From Pacificoceanicola sp049803835 (GTDB lineage Bacteria; Pseudomonadota; Alphaproteobacteria; Rhodobacterales; Rhodobacteraceae), in assembly GCF_049803835.1 (NCBI RefSeq), contig NZ_JBNAGK010000001.1, positions 248,001 through 312,000 on the forward strand: DNA of 64,000 nucleotides, in the 5' to 3' direction. Shown one piece after another: positions 62,041 to 64,000 of this stretch. The notes under the pieces are model-generated. The model had not been told where the DNA came from. It ran no database searches and saw only the letters and a program-made list of their open reading frames with translations. How positions within the stretch are numbered: the stretch's first letter is position 1; each line of letters opens with the position of its first letter. The translations under genes were made by a program, and so were the position numbers.

Positions 62041-64000
62041 ATGAGTGATTCACGACGCAGACCGAGCCGTCTGGTGGCGGACAGGCGTTATCCGGCCAAG
62101 GACGGCGGGGCCGGAAAGGCTGCCGCCAAGCCCGCGCCCCGCAAGAAGAAGCCCGCAGCGAAGAAGCCCGCCCGGCCGCGCAAGGGGATCGTCGGCTTCG
62201 TACTCGGGATTTTCGACACGTTGCTCAGGATGATCGTCCGCACCGTCGTCTTCGCCACGCTCGTCGCCTGCCTGATTGTCGGCGGCATCGTCCTTGTGAT
62301 GCAATCCGACATGCCGCCGTTCGAGCAGATGGTCGACGGGCGGGCGAAGGGCTCGGTCACGCTGCTCGACAATCGCGGCGATATCTTTGCCCTGCGCGGC
62401 GATCAGTTCGGCGGGGTTGTGACGGCTGACAGCGTGTCGGTGCATCTCAAGAACGCGGTCGTCGCCACCGAGGACAAGCGGTTCTACCGTCACTTCGGGG
62501 TCAGCCCGCGTGGTATCGCCGGCGCGATCCGGATCAACATGTCCGAGGGGCGCTCGCCCCTCTCCGGTCACGGTGGCTCGACGATCACCCAGCAGACCGC
62601 CAAGCTGCTCTGCATTGGCGTGCCCTACGATCCGACCGAGTGGAAGAACGAGGCGGAATATATCGACGACTGCCGCCGCTCCTCGCTGGCGCGGAAGGCC
62701 AAGGAGGCGCTCTATGCCATCGCCATGGAGGTCAAGTATTCCAAGGACGAGATCCTCTCGATCTACATGAACCGCGCCTACATGGGTGGCGGGGCCTATG
62801 GCGCGGAAGCTGCGGCGCAGCGGTATTTCTCCAAACCGGCCTCGGCGCTGAACCCGGCGGAGGCGGCCATGCTGGCGGGTTTGCTGACGGCGCCTTCGAC
62901 GCTTGCCCCCACGTCGAACCTGAAGCGCAGCCAGGACCGCGCGGCAACGGTGCTGCGGCTGATGAACGACCAGGGCTATCTGAGCGACGAGGACACCGCC
63001 TACTACCAGGAGCATCCGGCGGTCCTGTCGGATGAGGCGCAGAACCTCGGTGGCGGCTATTTCGCCGATTGGGTCATGCAGTCCGGGCCGGAGTTCTTCA
63101 CCAAGGACACGACCGAGGATGTGGTGATCGAGACGACGCTGGATCAGCGCATCCAGCAGGCCACCGCCGACGCCGTGAACAAGCTGTTCCGCGAAAAGAT
63201 CAAGGAAGGGTCCAAGGCGCAGGTGGCTGTGGTCGTCATGGATGCCGACGGCGCGGTGCGGGCGATGGTTGGCGGGCGTGATACGGATGCCTCCGGCCTG
63301 TTCAACCGCGCGTCGCAGGCGGTGCGCCAAACCGGCTCGGCGTTCAAGCCGTTCGTCTATGCCACGGCGCTGGAGTTGGGCTATTCGCCGCTGGATACCG
63401 TGGTGGACGAGCCCTATTGCCTGAACATTCCCGGCTCGGGCGAGTGGTGCCCGGACAACTACACGCGCAAGCACTATGGCCGCGTGACGTTGACCGAAGC
63501 GCTCAAGCGATCCCTGAACGTTCCGGCGGTGAAGGTGTCAGAGAGCGTCGGGCGTGATCTCGTGATCCGCGTGGCGCATGACTTCGGAATCGTGCGGGAT
63601 CTGCATGATACACCGGCGATGGCGCTTGGCACGTCGGAAGCGACCCTGATCGAGATGACCGGAGCCTATGCCGGCATTCTCAACGGTGGCTCCTCGGTGA
63701 AGCCCTATGGCCTGCGTCAACTGCGGATCAAGGGCGATGACGAGCCGCTGATGGGGACCGGCGGCGGCATGGGCGAGCGGGTGATCCAGGAATCCGCCGC
63801 GCGGCAGCTGACGTGGATGATGGAGAAGGTCGTGACCGAAGGGTCCGGCGCACGGGCCCGGCTGCCCGATCGCGAGGCGGCGGGCAAGACCGGCACCAGC
63901 CAGGAGGCGCGCGACGCGTGGTTCATTGGTTTCACCGCCGACTACGTGACCGGCGTCTGGATGGGCTACGATGACAACACGCCCTTGACCGGCGTGACGG
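62041..64000 (+). CDS. Penicillin-binding protein 1A (3' partial)
   Basis: The first 653 residues of a bifunctional class A penicillin-binding protein; the right window edge removes the C-terminus. It has a Lys/Arg/Pro-rich cytoplasmic tail (1-48), one membrane segment (about 62-88), a glycosyltransferase domain (E144 in EDKRFYRHFG), and a transpeptidase with the serine S433 (TGSAFKP), an SLN motif and KTGTS. This is the main wall synthase of the elongation machinery. The unusual feature is an inserted-looking segment in the glycosyltransferase domain with two Cys (C191 and C211). The ATG has only a weak ribosome site. Confidence 0.93.
   Translation, partial: MSDSRRRPSRLVADRRYPAKDGGAGKAAAKPAPRKKKPAAKKPARPRKGIVGFVLGIFDTLLRMIVRTVVFATLVACLIVGGIVLVMQSDMPPFEQMVDGRAKGSVTLLDNRGDIFALRGDQFGGVVTADSVSVHLKNAVVATEDKRFYRHFGVSPRGIAGAIRINMSEGRSPLSGHGGSTITQQTAKLLCIGVPYDPTEWKNEAEYIDDCRRSSLARKAKEALYAIAMEVKYSKDEILSIYMNRAYMGGGAYGAEAAAQRYFSKPASALNPAEAAMLAGLLTAPSTLAPTSNLKRSQDRAATVLRLMNDQGYLSDEDTAYYQEHPAVLSDEAQNLGGGYFADWVMQSGPEFFTKDTTEDVVIETTLDQRIQQATADAVNKLFREKIKEGSKAQVAVVVMDADGAVRAMVGGRDTDASGLFNRASQAVRQTGSAFKPFVYATALELGYSPLDTVVDEPYCLNIPGSGEWCPDNYTRKHYGRVTLTEALKRSLNVPAVKVSESVGRDLVIRVAHDFGIVRDLHDTPAMALGTSEATLIEMTGAYAGILNGGSSVKPYGLRQLRIKGDDEPLMGTGGGMGERVIQESAARQLTWMMEKVVTEGSGARARLPDREAAGKTGTSQEARDAWFIGFTADYVTGVWMGYDDNTPLTGVT

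Noticed and set aside
1..64000. tRNA, rRNA, CRISPR, insertion sequence or prophage
   Set aside because: None was seen: intergenic gaps are short (largest about 267 bases), with no tRNA-like folds, spaced repeats or transposase motifs.

Overview
The window is GC-rich, densely coded alphaproteobacterial chromosome, most likely Rhodobacterales (Roseobacter/Rhodobacter group). The strongest markers are the RegB-SenC-RegA redox regulators, an AddA/AddB pair, hslV-hslU, the sulfonate enzyme Xsc, and a VPLPA-CTERM sorting-signal protein. No tRNA, rRNA, CRISPR array, transposase or prophage gene was seen, so this looks like core chromosome with a few small non-coding elements. The lineage call comes from recognising families by eye; no search was run.

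Layout. 0-2.8 kb: end of a peptide/oligopeptide ABC importer (fused ATPase, cut by the left edge, then a Tat-type binding protein). 2.8-17.3 kb: a long minus-strand run read regB, a triple-PAS membrane protein, tsaE, amgK, murU, addB, addA, trxA, terminator, then hslV, hslU and a methyltransferase. Several of these genes overlap by 4-16 bases. 17.4-18.7 kb, plus strand: senC and regA. 18.7-26.2 kb: a lipoprotein, a minus-strand FkbM methyltransferase/HD hydrolase/GNAT operon, ahcY, a remnant of a VPLPA-type gene, a ketopantoate-reductase-family gene, DUF2853 and DUF1761 genes, a structured intergenic stretch, a 105-bp palindromic element and a LysR gene. 26.4-34.5 kb: hsp20 with a ROSE-like leader, then pbpC downstream of a large alpha-2-macroglobulin-like gene. 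34.7-41.2 kb: hybrid histidine kinase, yaaA, recQ, a YggT protein and a thioesterase-like protein.

41.3-48.1 kb: a VPLPA-CTERM protein, then a probable sulfonate-carbon module (UPF0324 exporter, citrate synthase, pta, xsc) and an overlapping pair of unknown genes. 48.2-58.7 kb: envelope polysaccharide genes: kdsD-kdsB-kdsA (Kdo supply), a phosphohexomutase, tex, two glycosyltransferases and an O-antigen ligase-like membrane protein. 58.9-64 kb: a Hint-domain protein, amtB-glnK (ammonium uptake and nitrogen signalling), and a PBP1A gene cut by the right edge.

How the parts may fit. Xsc makes acetyl phosphate and sulfite from sulfoacetaldehyde. Pta would turn acetyl phosphate into acetyl-CoA, citrate synthase would feed that to the TCA cycle, and the UPF0324 protein could export sulfite; the last link is inference. 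AmgK and MurU form a cell-wall recycling route. PBP1A, PBP1C, the macroglobulin, Kdo and polysaccharide genes give the window a strong envelope theme. The most noteworthy non-textbook items are the ROSE-like leader of hsp20, the 105-bp palindrome, the three-way-junction-like intergenic region near 24.6 kb, the remnant VPLPA tail, the hybrid kinase whose first receiver has Glu in place of the phospho-Asp, the orphan triple-PAS protein beside RegB, and the Hint-domain protein.
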